Assembly (NCBI GenBank): GCA_027579435.1
Contig: JANBPK010001276.1
Coordinates: forward strand, 1-36,032
Source of the DNA: Candolleomyces eurysporus
Lineage: Eukaryota > Basidiomycota > Agaricomycetes > Agaricales > Psathyrellaceae
DNA length: 36,032 nt
Direction of reading: 5' to 3'
Below the pieces are notes generated by a model, which was not told the DNA's origin, made no database searches, and was given only the letters and a program-made list of their open reading frames with translations. How positions within the stretch are numbered: position 1 is the stretch's first letter; every line of letters starts with the position of its first letter. The translations under genes and the position numbers were made by a program. Of the stretch, positions 24,541-35,567 are shown piece by piece.

Positions 24541-26050
24541 TCCGCTTTCCACCGTCTGCAGAATATCATTGTTCCATAAACGTTGGGATACTCGAGTGCC
24601 TTACGTCCTTCTGGCTCAGCTCTTCCAAGAGAGGAGCTTTTCGACCTCTTCGACTCAAAGTCTGTAGACCTCACGAGCATCGATCCATTCAGGACTATCA
24701 CATAGGGAAGACCCCCCACACCAACCCCGTCACTACCCACCGGACTTTGTCTATCACCATCATGCCGGGCACACTCCCGCAAAGAGGGTCTTCAGATAGT
24801 CACAGAATTCAAGGCCCTGCTGAACAAGCACGGGGTCTACGACGTCAAGTATGTCATCCGGGAGGTTGAGTGTTTCTTGGGTGCAGGGCCCAAGTTTCAG
24901 GTGCCACCAGCAGGTTTACTGAATGCAGCCGCCGAGATTCAAATCTCCATCTCCCTACACTGAGAACTGCGATCTCGACGACGAACGTTTCAGATGCTGC
25001 GAGCACTCGTGGATTCTAGTCGTTAGCGAAGAAGACCCTTCGAAGCTCTCGCCACATCTTTTCCCCGTCCAGCCCTCAGTGGAGTAGATTGTGGAGTACG
25101 AATTGACCATCGGAGGCAGTCAGCCGCGTATCGACGTCGTTCACCCTCTAGAGCCTTGCAGCGCATTAAAGAGGGAAAACAGGTCAAGAGTTTCCTGAGC
25201 TCAGGGGCTGCTTCAGACTGATCGCACGCTTGGAGGGAACGTAGGAGGACAAGAAATAGGGTGAATAAGGAGGTACCAACTAGAACTTGAAGACCTTCAA
25301 AGGAAGCTCGAAACAATCAAGAATAAATCCCCTGCACTGGATGCTTGGGAACGGGAGTCCGAGCGCTTTCAAGGACATGTCGTCTATTCCCCACCGATCA
25401 CCACCTGTGGCTCCTCCCGCAACCAAGACTTCAACGATAACAAGTTCACCCTCGACGTGTGCGCCTGCAAAGTGGATCAGTCTCGAAGCCCGACGATGGA
25501 AACCACTCTTTGGGCAACGTGGTCGACCTTAGAGGTGATGGCGACCCGTACAAACTCCCGAAGATGGTCAACCGCGATAAGCTCAAGTATGCAATTAAAT
25601 CCGACGACAGCCGACTCCTGACGCTGGAGGGGTTCGCTCCCGTTGACGAGATGGTCAACCCCAACCCCCAACTTGGCTGCGAACGATGGCAGTGACTATC
25701 TTTGGGTAGTAAGGTAAGAGGGGAGGGGCGACTGAGCCCACGTTCGACAAGGCTGATAATTTACCTTCGTTCTGAACCTGCCACTCCCCCACAATGGAAC
25801 TACCTCTGCAACAAAGTTCAGGGCATTGGAATGGGGTGTCTTCCCGCCTAAGCCTTAGCCTTGGGTTCCAGGGGAATGGGAAGGGTTCTCTGCTAGAGGC
25901 GATTCTGGTGCTCTTGTGTTTGAACTCGACAGGATTGTGGGTTTGTTGAAGGGTGGCTCTGGGACGAGGGATGATGTTGATGTCGCCTAATTTTATCTCG
26001 GGGGAACTTGTCATGGACGAGATCAGCAGGAGGTGAAAGAAGCTACACAA
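24541..26050 (+). pseudogene. Decayed trypsin-like (S1-type) peptidase-domain gene, copy 1
   Basis: Coding-like blocks in shifting frames follow the order of a large Agaricomycete family with a C-terminal trypsin-like domain: FDLFDSKSVDLTSIDPFRT, VTEFKALLNKHGVYDVKY, VIREVECFLGAGPKF, ELEDLQRKLETIKNKSPAL, FQGHVVYSPPI, NKFTLDVCACKVD, GNVVDLRGDGDPYKLPK, EGFAPVDEMVNPN, GKRGGATEPTFDKADNLPSF, ATKFRALEWGVFPPKP and FSARGDSGALVFELD, then VGLLKGGSGTRDDVDV. GDSG is the trypsin-family serine motif. Stops and frameshifts separate the blocks. The same blocks recur on the opposite strand at 33900-35200. I recall the family from genome annotations and cannot verify it here. No function is expected from this copy. 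Confidence 0.7.
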
Positions 26051-27657
26051 TAATGTTCTTCACGGTGAGTGTGAGGCGTTTTCGCCCAGGCTTTTCTCGT
26101 GTTTTTATCCTCTAATTATAATGTAGTCCACCCCTTTATTTCCTAGCTTATGGACTTGAACCTCTACTCGTCTTGTTGTCTTCCGACGGCGCTGTAGAGT
26201 CTCGTGTTTTGCGCACTCTATCCTATCTACCGTCGTAATATTTCATCCGAGTAGGCTCGCTCGCGTTGTAAATTTGCTTCCGCGTGGCTTTGTTTGCTAT
26301 CGCCTGGGGTTTTTGCCAAATAGCCAGTCCATGACGTTGAGACACGTCCTTCTCCCACTTCCCTCAAGACTTTCTCGGTTCTCCTCAATCGGAATTGAAT
26401 GCTGGCACGGCAAGCGATACGTCGGTATCGGCCTGCTACCCTTCAACTTCCGCTGGTCTCCGCCGCTGTTGCCCACAGAACGCTTGGCGCATGTCGAAGA
26501 ATTACTAGTAGGATGCGATACTGGCTTCGTGAAAACACGGAGGAAGGAAGAAGTAGCAGGCGCGCTTCGAGATTGTGTTGGCTAACTTCAACTGTGTCAA
26601 TCCGAGAGTGACTTTTCTCGGTGCCGAAGTGGAGGGCAAAGGTGCGAAGGAGTATGACCCAGTATGCCCTCACAAGAACCTTCTGAGCTCTTTTTTCCCT
26701 CTCAGCTCACGTATTCTCTCATGGCCATAATCTCACCGATGAACGCTTGCCCTCAAGCGGATCCACCGCGACATTCGAGGGGTGAGGGAATACAAATCCT
26801 GTTGGATCGAATTTCAAGGGAGCCTCGATCCAGTTTGAGGAATTCGCAAATGAGCTGGTGATGACAATTGTTATACAAAGGAATACCATGTGTTTCACTG
26901 TCGCAGCTTGGCCATTCAGTCAGCTTATCGCGCAGTTGCATTCAATCATTGCAATTTTACTGTGAGTATCTCCGAGTCTGTTTCCGAATCTCGCGCATCA
27001 TGAATACACAACTGAGTATGGTTGCCTTGCAATCCTGGCTGTCGAACGAGATGGCGCTGTTACAGACCGAACGATCGTAACGATTGTAGGATGGGCTCGG
27101 AAGCAGGGCGGAAACTCGGAGACTTCTGTGGTCAGAGGGTTCTGGTCTCGTACCAAAACACTTTCTGGAGGAAGCTCATCAGCATCTAGCTAGAACGAGT
27201 GAAGGTTGTCTATTTCGTTCTGCTCAAAGCTCACCTTAACTTTTCAATCAATAGTCAGACCCGCCACGGCGCGATGCCACTGACTTCAGTGGGCGTCTAC
27301 TACCCGATTCGGGCTTCAAACGCAGCCACTGCCATCACACGATAGTTCGTCCCTCCCCTCATCACCACTCCATTGCCTGCGCGATTGCCCCAAAATTCGA
27401 GAAGCCCGGTCTCTTTTTCTCCTTCGCCTGGTTTTTCGGCGGCAGCGCCGGCAGATCTACTGTTGATAGTCGTCAAGAGTCTGACGAAATCGCAGGCACT
27501 CAGGCTGGACCATCGTGGTCTCATCATCGTCCAACACGTTTAGTCCCATTTTTGCTCCCCTCAGGCACCTCGCCTCTGCACTATCACGAATCTCAGGATT
27601 CAATCTGTCCATCCAGCGAACGAAATCGTCAATTCCTCACGAAGTACAGCGCTCTCG
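26051..27657. other. Upstream part of duplicated unit 1
   Basis: No intact gene. Between about 26580 and 26960 there are coding-like remnants (for example EEFANELVMTIVIQRNT in one frame), also present in broken form at 30640-30780 in unit 2 as LEELANGLATAIEVRRDC. These suggest an older gene fragment carried in both units. The stretch 27384-27657 is the decayed first exon of the NACHT gene. Confidence 0.5.
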
Positions 27658-29985
27658 ATGCCTGGCGACCAAGAATCACCGCAGCCGTTCCCGGTGCTAC
27701 AGCCCTATGGTGGTTTGGCAGCACTTGGGGCCCACGGCGGCACAACGTCATTTTTTCCGAGTGCCAGTGGATTTCAAATGAGAGATCTCAACGTGAATAA
27801 TACAGGCGATAGGTCGATCGATGGTACGTCAATTCACTGAGACCATCAGCTGTGTTTTCACTAAATGATGCTCCGACGCAGGGTGGGAGCTGCTCATGAA
27901 GAACATCGCGCCCAACGCTCTTCACGACTCGAAGGCTCGATTCGATCCTCCAAAATGCGATGAAGACACTCGCGTCGAGGTCACTGGCGAGATCATGGAA
28001 TGGATCCAAGATTTCAACGCCCCTCAGCGCTTGCTGTGCATGACAGGGGCTGCTGGTTCGGGGAAATCTGCGCTGCAGCAAACGATAGCCGAACGTTGCA
28101 GCAAGTCAGATATCCTCTCCGCAGCGTTCTTCCTCTCGTCGTTAGACCCTACTCGGAACCATACTTCCTTTATTGTCCCCACCATTGCCTATCAGATAGG
28201 ATTAAAACACGACCTCTTCCGAGCCTCCGTCGCTGCTGCTGTGACGCACGATCCCTATGTTTTCTCCCGGTCATTACAATCCCAGATGGATGTCCTCATA
28301 GTTCGCCCCTTCGAGAGTGTCCGAAGGAGTCAGCAAATTGACGCCAGCACCTTTCCGTACGCCATTCTCATTGATGGCCTCGACGAGTGCAGTGGCGAAC
28401 CAGATCCCACTTCAGGCCTTGATGATACACGCCGTGCTGAAGATCAACAAGAAGAGTTATTGGCGGCCATTAAAATCTGCATCCTCGACAACGACCTCCC
28501 GTTCCGCGTCTTCATCGCCAGCAGGCCAGAATGGGCTATACACACCGCGCTCGAGCCTGGTGGGCTTCTACGGGAGGTAGCATACCACATACAACTCAGT
28601 CACAAGTACGACGCCTCTGGGGATATGCGTCGATACCTGGCAAGGAGATTCGAGGACATCGGACTACGCATCGGCAATTCCAAATGGTTCAGCGAGGGCG
28701 ACATCAGTACCCTGGTTCGGGCTGCGTCCGGGCAGTTCGTTTACGTTGCCACGGTCTATAAGTACATATCGGAGCGCCGAGCCTCTCCCGCGGAGAGGCT
28801 GAAGATCATCCTCACCTGGACGCCACGCGAAGGACAGGTGACACGGCCATTCGAGGCACTTGACAGGCTTTATACCAACATCTTGTTGGTTGCAAAGAAC
28901 GCGTACGAAGCTGTCGATAGCCATCATGGACGCGACTTTCTCTTGCTGTTCAGGGCGTACCATATGTGTGTTACTGGGTTTAACGCTTTTACCATCATGA
29001 CACACCCCACGCCGGTTCTTCTCTCTGCCCTGCTATTCCTGGAAGCCAAGGCGGAAGAAACTCTAATCTCAGACCTCCGTTCCCTTGTGACTCTCAAAAG
29101 GGATGGTCATGGTGAATTGCGTCTACATCTGTACCACAAATCCTTCTCCGACTTCTTTGATGAACAAAGTCGTGCAAGAGACTTATTTGTACCGCGCACT
29201 CGGGTTTACACACACCTCGCAAAGTGCTTTATGCAACACATCGTTGAATGTCCGTTAAACTTTGACTCCCGTGCGTAATTCCTGGATAGTTATTGGTTGG
29301 ATTTATAACCCTCTCTTTCAGTACCGGCCGAATGGGAGGAGCTCTCTCTCTCGGAGCTTCATAAGCGTTCTTTGGAAGAAGTTGTCAATGACCTGCCAAG
29401 CTTCTTGAAAGGCCTCTATGCTATTAATACTATTGGTGATGATGAAGTCATTCTCTTCACTCGAAATAGAGGATGGCAGAAAATCAGCAGCTTGTTGCCT
29501 CTGCTGTATCGTGGGGGCAGATACTTTTGTTCCTCTTCTGCAGATTGGATAGTGGATCTGCGTGATTTCACCGATCTACTGAAAGTGAGTTATCCTCCCT
29601 TGCGTTGTCGAGGCAGCCTCTGAAATCAGTTTTGTTGTGTCTTTAGGCCCGAGAGCCTTGGGCTGCTCTGGTCATAAGGGTGTTTGCCGAAAAGTGGAAG
29701 AATGACTTCGAACAGTACAACGATGAATGCAGAAGCCAAATAGCCTATCTAGAACTCCCGTGATTCCAATCCGGACTCAGATTCCAGTGAATAGCTCTAA
29801 TTTTTCATGTTGTTCCACGGTACAGGACATTATAAATTATGTCATATCATACTACAGTGTATGACTACCAGGCTTGAGTGTGGCAGGCGGAGCTCAAGGG
29901 CGGACGTGGTTGGATGCCATCCAGTCTTACACATCTCAGTTTGAAGAAGGAATCAGGAACGTTGCATGAATAAATTCTTGATTAT
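26137..29985 (+). repeat. Tandem segmental duplication, unit 1
   Basis: The sequence from about 26140 (CTAGCTTATGGACTTGAACC) to 29985 matches 29986-33895 over the NACHT gene and its flanks. Matching landmarks: TGGACTTGAACCTCTAC near 26151 and TGGACTTAAACCTCTAC near 30007; TTTTTGCCAAAT at about 26309 and 30138; GAACGCTTGCC at 26742 and 30569; CATTCAATCATTGCAATTTTACTGTGAG near 26940 against a similar run near 30757. The join between units lies near TTCCTGGCCTGCAG. Divergence is clearly visible in non-coding parts. Confidence 0.75.
27658..29763 (+). CDS. NACHT NTPase (NLR-like), copy A, with decayed 5' end
   Basis: Exons: 27658-27823, 27882-29270, 29322-29584 and 29647-29763 (644 aa from the Met at 27658). 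The NACHT core is complete: P-loop MTGAAGSGKS (Gly111-Ser118), Walker B ILIDGLDEC (217-225), and FRVFIASRPEWAIHTAL. It is followed by a helical extension and a C-terminal domain shared with copy B (LPAEWEELSLSELHKRSLEE). NACHT ATPases act as nucleotide-driven switches; in fungi many are linked to non-self recognition. No WD40, ankyrin or TPR repeats follow. Relative to copy B, the original start codon at 27384 reads ATT and a net 5-nt loss near 27630 shifts the frame. The Met at 27658 may restore translation, or the gene may be dying. Confidence 0.75.
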
Positions 29986-31244
29986 TCCTGGCCTGCAGTT
30001 ACTTGTGGACTTAAACCTCTACACGTCTTATTATTTTCCGGTGATGATAAGTAATGTCGTATTATATACACAATATCCTGTCTACCGTCATAATATTACA
30101 TCTCGCCCGCATTGCTTTGTTTGTTATGGCCTGACGTTTTTGCCAAATGGCGGACCTAAGGCGTCAAGGCACTGATTTTGCTTCCACTCCCAGTCCGATT
30201 GTCGAGCGCAAACTATTGGAAACTCAATAGATATTGAATATTGAAGGTCTGAATCGGTACTGAAAGCAATGCGTCTGTGACCGAGAAAAGAGACTCCGAG
30301 ACCGACAAAGCTGATGTTAGGCGATACAATTTCAAAGTACCTGCCCACTTCTTCTTTCCGTGTTGTTGCTGTGCCAGTCTCGCATCCCGGCCTTCTGAAC
30401 CGTCTCGTGAACAACGGAGACCATTGGAGGTGGAAGGGCGGCAGGCTAACTCAGCGGAAAATGGAGTTCGAGGAAATAGAAGTCATACTTACTCCCACAG
30501 AATGATGTTCTGAATCCCTGTTCCTCGCAGTCTTTGTATTCTGTCATGGCCATGGGGGAACTCACTGGTGAACGCTTGCCTTCAGCAGGTCCGCTGCGGC
30601 CTCGGAGGTGAGTGAAAGAACGGTGCAAATACTGTTGGGTTGAATTTTGGGGGAGTCTTGCTATGGTTAGAGGAACTCGCAAATGGGCTGGCAACGGCAA
30701 TTGAAGTACGGAGAGATTGTGTTTCATTGCCGAGCCTGGACATTTAGGCGGACGCAGTTGCATTCGATTGCAGTTTTACTGTGAGAATCTCTCTGTTTCT
30801 GAATTTCGCTCATCTATCCTTCTCTTCGCCATCCTGGCTGTCAAAATGAATACACCTGTCACAGAGCTACCAATTGCTAAATGGGTTCGGAAGCAGGGCA
30901 GGCTCGACTCGGAAACTCGTAGACTTCTGTTTTCAGGGACCGCTTAGGTTCTGGTCTCGTACCAAAATGATTTTGGGGAGAAGCCCGTCAGCGTATAGTT
31001 AGTACGAGTGACGTGTGTCTCCAATTTACCGCCTCGTCTTGTTAAACGCTCACCTTAGCCTCAATATAGCCTGATTATCAGACTCGTCACCATGGCGCCA
31101 GTGACTTTGGGCGTCTATCCGATGGACCGATTCAGTCAAACGCAGCCACCGCACGGACGCCTCGTGTTCATCTGTCACTCGGCGCTCACCGGTCACCGCC
31201 TACTATTCCTTCATCACTACCTTGAGTCCCTCCGTCCCCGCACG
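29764..31244. other. Spacer between NACHT genes (unit 1 end, unit 2 upstream)
   Basis: It contains the 3' flank of copy A, the unit boundary near 29985 and the upstream remnants of unit 2. A frame open from 31092 (ATG in a strong CACCATGG context) joins the copy B frame and could extend it by 51 aa. That extension is not conserved as coding sequence in unit 1. Confidence 0.5.
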
Positions 31245-33895
31245 ATGCCTCCCGAATCCAAGAAGCCGAGTGCCTTGTCTCGCGTCTTTTCACGACTCAA
31301 CAACCACAGGAGCAAACCGGCTGTCGCCCTTGCCTGCGTCCAACTTGAAGGCCCGCCGACAGTCGCCGCTGGGCCGTCATCGTCTTCTCACCCTCCCACC
31401 CATTCAGTCCTAGATTCATCGCTCCCTGGGGGCAGCTCAATCTTCCAATGTCGTGAAATCCAACCTCCAGTCCGTCCATCCGGGAGTGAGAACGAAATAG
31501 TCGATTACTTGGAGTGTACTGCGCTCTCGAAACCCGGAAATCAAGATCTTCTTCAACCGCCGCCATTATCAACACTACATTTTTATGACCATCCGGCTGG
31601 GTCAAAGGCCCACGGCGGCACAACTTGTTTCCTCGCTGGTGCGAGTGGATTTCGAATGAGGGACGTTCACTACATCGACGCTTCCCAGGTTACTGTGCAT
31701 ACAGGCGGTGGTGCAGGTGATAGGTTGATAGACGGTATGTCAATTCCACCAAGAGGATGGACATACACATGATTAAACTGTGCGACAATACCACANTTTT
31801 TTTCATCTTGCAGGCTGGGAGCTGCTGATGAAGAAAGCTGCGCCCAATGCTCTACACGATTCCGATGCTCGATATGACCCCCCGAAATGCGATGAAGATA
31901 CTCGCGTTGAGGTCACCGGAGAGATCATGGACTGGATGATGGATCGCGACGGACCTCAGCGCTTGCTATGCATGACGGGTGCCGCAGGATCCGGGAAGTC
32001 TGCCTTGCAACAGACAACCGCCGAAAAATGCTTCAAGAACGGCACACTCGGTTCTACGTTCTTCTTCTCAGCCTCGGATCCCACCCGCAACACGGTCAAA
32101 CCAGTTATCCCCACCATCGCCTACCAGTTGGGAAGGACGAACACTACGCTCCGGCGGCGCATCAGGGCTGCAGTCGAGGACGATCCTTTGATTTTCGACA
32201 AGTCGCTGCGGACGCAGATTTCCACCCTTATCGCTGAGCCCTTGCAGAGATTTAAAAACATAGGCATGGACTTCACCGCACTTCCATATACCATTCTCAT
32301 CGATGGCCTCGACGAATGCATGGGTGAAGATCGTCAAGCAGAACTGCTGACTGCTGTCAGGGAGTGCCTTCTCATCGACGGCCTCCCATTTCGCGTCTTC
32401 ATCGCTAGCCGACCGGAGTGGGCTATTCGTACCGCGCTCGAAGCTGGTGGACATCTGTACAAGGTGGCATATCACATCCGACTGAATGATCAGTATGACC
32501 CCTCCGCGGATATGCGTCGGTACCTACGGAGGAGGTTCGAAGACATTGGCCTGCGCACCCGGGATCCCGAATGGTTCAGCGAGGGCGACATCGAGACCTT
32601 GGTCCGAGCCGGGTCAGGGCAGTTCATCTACGTCGCCACGGTCTACAAGTACATATCGGAGCGTCGAGCCTCTCCCTCAGAGAGGCTGAAGATCGTCCTC
32701 ACCTGGACGCCACACAAAGGACGAGCCACACGACCATTCGAGGTACTTGACAGGCTTTACACCAACATTTTGTCGGCCGCTAAGAACGCGTACGAAGCTG
32801 TTGATAGCCATCACAGACGCGACTTTCTTTTGCTGCTCAGAGTGTACCATACTGGCATTAGTAAATTGGGTTTTCCGGTAGATGTTCTCTCTGCGCTGCT
32901 ATGCCTGGAACCCAGGGCCGAAGAAGTTCTAATCTCGGACCTACGCTCCCTTGTGGCTCTAGAAACAGACAGTGTTCGTGGTTTACGTCTACATCTGTAC
33001 CACAAAACCTTCTCCGACTTCTTAGAAGAACCAAGTCGTGCAAAAGACTTGTTTGTACCGGAATCTAGGGTTTACGCGCACCTGCCGAAGTGCTTTATGC
33101 AATACATCATCAAATGTCCGTTAGACTTTGACTCTTGTGCGTAATTTTGCTGGTTCTTGACTGGGTGGATTTGTAACTCTATTTTAGTACCGGCCGAGTG
33201 GGAAGAGCTCCCTCTCCCGGAGCTTCATAGGCGTTCTCTGATGGAAGCTGTCGAGGACCTACCGATTTTTTTGAACAGGGTCGACTGCGATATTGATGAG
33301 GATGAAGTCGTTGGCTTCACCCAGAACGGCGGATGGCAGAAAATCAACAACCTATTGCCTCTGCTGAATCGGAGTTCGGACGAATGGCTTCCTGGAACCT
33401 TTGAAGATTGGATAGAGCCTCTGCGTAGTTTTACCATATCCCTGAAAGTGAGTCACTCTTTCTTTCTTTGAAGCTGCTCCTGACATCAGTTTTGTGGTAT
33501 TTTAGGCCCGAAAGCCTGAAGCTGCTGTTGTTATAAGTGCGTTTGCCGAAAAGTGGAAGAATGATTGCGAACAGTACAAAGATGAACGAAGGAGAAAAAG
33601 TAACTGATGTAGATTCGAATGCTAGCGAATGGCTCTTGTCATATTTTTCTCTGGTACAGATCACCGTAAAGTACGTAGACATACCATACTACACTTGTAT
33701 GATTATGAGGCCTGAGGCTCAAGCGTGTCAATATCCCCGCATATCAACGGACCAAAACAGCACGATAGGAAAATGCTTAAGGAAGGCGGATGTGGTGGAA
33801 TGGCATCGCGTCATACATATCTCAGGAGTGTGGAGGAAGGAACCAAATTTGTTGCATGAGTAGATTCTTGACCATTCCTGGCCTCCAGTTATTCT
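29986..33895 (+). repeat. Tandem segmental duplication, unit 2
   Basis: Second copy of the roughly 3.85-kb unit. It carries NACHT copy B. Its 3' end (TTGCATGAGTAGATTCTTGACCATTCCTGGCCTCCAG) matches the end of unit 1, and similarity stops where the inverted peptidase pseudogene begins near 33900. Quoted landmarks are approximate because the copies have diverged. Confidence 0.75.
31245..33607 (+). CDS. NACHT NTPase (NLR-like), copy B, 724 aa
   Basis: Exons: 31245-31734, 31814-33136, 33188-33447 and 33506-33607. The N-terminal region (about 1-160) is Ser/Pro-rich, starts MPPESKKPSALSRVFSRL, and carries no effector domain that I recognise. A short GGTTCFLAGASGF-type motif precedes the NACHT. The conserved leader WELLMKKAAPNALHDSDA is followed by P-loop TGAAGSGKS (Gly219-Ser226), Walker B ILIDGLDEC (324-332) and FRVFIASRPEWAIRTAL. 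The C-terminal block LPAEWEELPLPELHRRSL and FAEKWKNDCEQYKDER are shared with copy A. No repeat domain follows, unlike classical fungal NLRs. An N at 31796 lies in the first intron. All exons are open, so this looks like the functional member of the pair. Confidence 0.88.
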
Positions 33896-33899
33896 CATG

Positions 33900-35200
33900 T
33901 ATAGAGTCCATCATGGCCATAAGTCAGGACAAGCCGCATCCTATAGGTCAACATCAACATAATCCCTCGCCCCAGAGCCACCCGTCAACATACCAACTCG
34001 ACATCAAGCACAGTCGTGCCTGAATCGCCTCCAGCGGAGAAATCATCCTGGATTCATGGGTCTCAAGGCTCAGGTCGGAAAGCACCCCACTCTAATGCCC
34101 TGAACTTCGTCGTAGTATTAGTACCACCTAACGAAGAGCAGTCGTAGGTTCGGACCAAAGGGAGATTATTGGCCTTGCCAAACGTGAGTCCGGTCGCCCC
34201 TCCTCTCTTGCCCACCCGAAAATAGTCGTTGCAACTTGCCATCCGCCACATCTGTCGTCATGGGATTGACCATCTCGTCAATGGCAGTGAACCCTTCCAG
34301 GTTTAGGGGTCGCATGTTGTCGTAGTTTATGTCGCGCTTGAGCTTATGGTGGCTGATCGCGTCTGACCATCGCTTCCAAGGTCGACCACGTTGCCCAAAA
34401 AGTTGCCTGCACCGAGCTTCGTCGGGTCCAGTTCGCAGACGCACACATCGAGGATGAGCTTGTTATTGTTAGAACCGTGGTCCGAGGGTGCGGGGTCACG
34501 GGTTCAAGGTATAGAGATCCTTCTTGATCGTTTTGGGCTTCTCTCGACGCCCTCCGAGTTCATGCAGGTTCATTCATTCGATTTCTTTTGACCCTGTTGT
34601 CCTCCCAGGTCTGTGACTTATCTCATAAAAGAATACACTTCTCTTCTTCGAAACCGTCTCCTATCTGTCGCAAGGTCCCAGAGAGGTTGGATGACGCTGA
34701 TGCGCGTTTCGAGGCTACCAGCTTTGGTGGGTTATTCGCATTCCACATTCTGCTCTACAGTCGACCTAGCTGGGAAAACAACGTGGCGGCAGATGAAGAA
34801 GTAAAGCTTCCGAGGGTCATCTTTGCTAGCGATGTGGTAGAGGAGACGGAAATTAGAAGGTCAGCGGCCGAGTTCGCAAACTCTTCAAAGTCCTGAAAAT
34901 TGGGTCCCGCACGCAAGGAGCATTCAGCCTCCCGGACGACGAACTCGATCTGATGCTGGTGAAAGGATGATGATCTAGCCGTGGTCCTCAAGCGGTACGC
35001 CAAGATTGGGGAGGCCACTGAAGTACAAGTTGGTCTTCTCATCTTGGAAAGCGCTGGGTGGGGCAGTGTAAAAGGCCATAGAAAGCAAATGGAAGAGGGT
35101 TAGACCTGTGGTAGCTCTCCAATGTTCTGCCCAAGCCCGAGGACGGTATGGGATCATAACTCAAGACCAGGCGATAGCTCGGACCTGGCCAGCGANGGGG
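33900..35200 (-). pseudogene. Decayed trypsin-like (S1-type) peptidase-domain gene, copy 2
   Basis: Read on the minus strand, blocks match the copy at 24541-26050 in the same order: HQIEFVVREAECSLRAGP, then NKLILDVCVCELDPTKLG, FLGNVVDLGSDG, LEGFTAIDEMVNPMT, VGKRGGATGLTFGKANNLPL, TTTKFRALEWGAFRPEP and FSAGGDSGTTVLDVE, then MLTGGSGARDYVDVD. The trypsin-type GDSG is retained, but frames change repeatedly and stops lie between blocks. It sits immediately after the second NACHT unit, in opposite orientation to it. The N-terminal limit near 35200 is uncertain; the break with the NACHT fragment lies close to it. Confidence 0.7.
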
Positions 35201-35229
35201 GATGTGCTTGACAAGACTAGATAATGGAT

Positions 35230-35567
35230 TGGGCTGCGGACGCAGATATCTACCCTTATCGCAGAGCCCTCGCAGCGATGCAAAGGCATGGGCATTGACC
35301 TCACCACACTTCCATACGCCATTCTCATCGACGGCCTTGACGAATGTACGGGTGAAGATCGTCAAGCAGAACTTCTCGCCGCTGTCAAGGAGTGCCTTCT
35401 CCTCGACGGCCTCCCATTTCGCGTCTTCATTGCCAGTCGACCAGAGTGGGCTATTCGTACCGCGCTCGAACCTGGTGGAAACCTGTGCAAGTCGGCATAC
35501 CACATCCAACTCAGTGACCAGTACGACGCCTCTGCGGATATGCGTCGATACCTGCGGAGGCAGCTGG
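35230..35567 (+). pseudogene. NACHT gene fragment, truncated at both ends
   Basis: An open stretch nearly identical in protein to copy B from LRTQISTLIAEP through ILIDGLDEC to ADMRRYLRR. It has no P-loop part and no C-terminus. The left break lies at about 35230 (GGATTGGGCTGCGGACG) and the right at about 35567, where the sequence runs into minisatellite DNA. An N at 35196 lies just outside. The central frame is still open, which suggests a recent event. Confidence 0.85.

Noticed and set aside
28000..28761. Overlapping + strand frames inside the NACHT exon of copy A
   Set aside because: Shadow frames of the P-loop and Walker B coding region.
31092..31244. Upstream start for NACHT copy B in a strong Kozak context
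   Set aside because: Not chosen as the main start because the extension is not coding in unit 1 and has no domain. It stays possible as an alternative.
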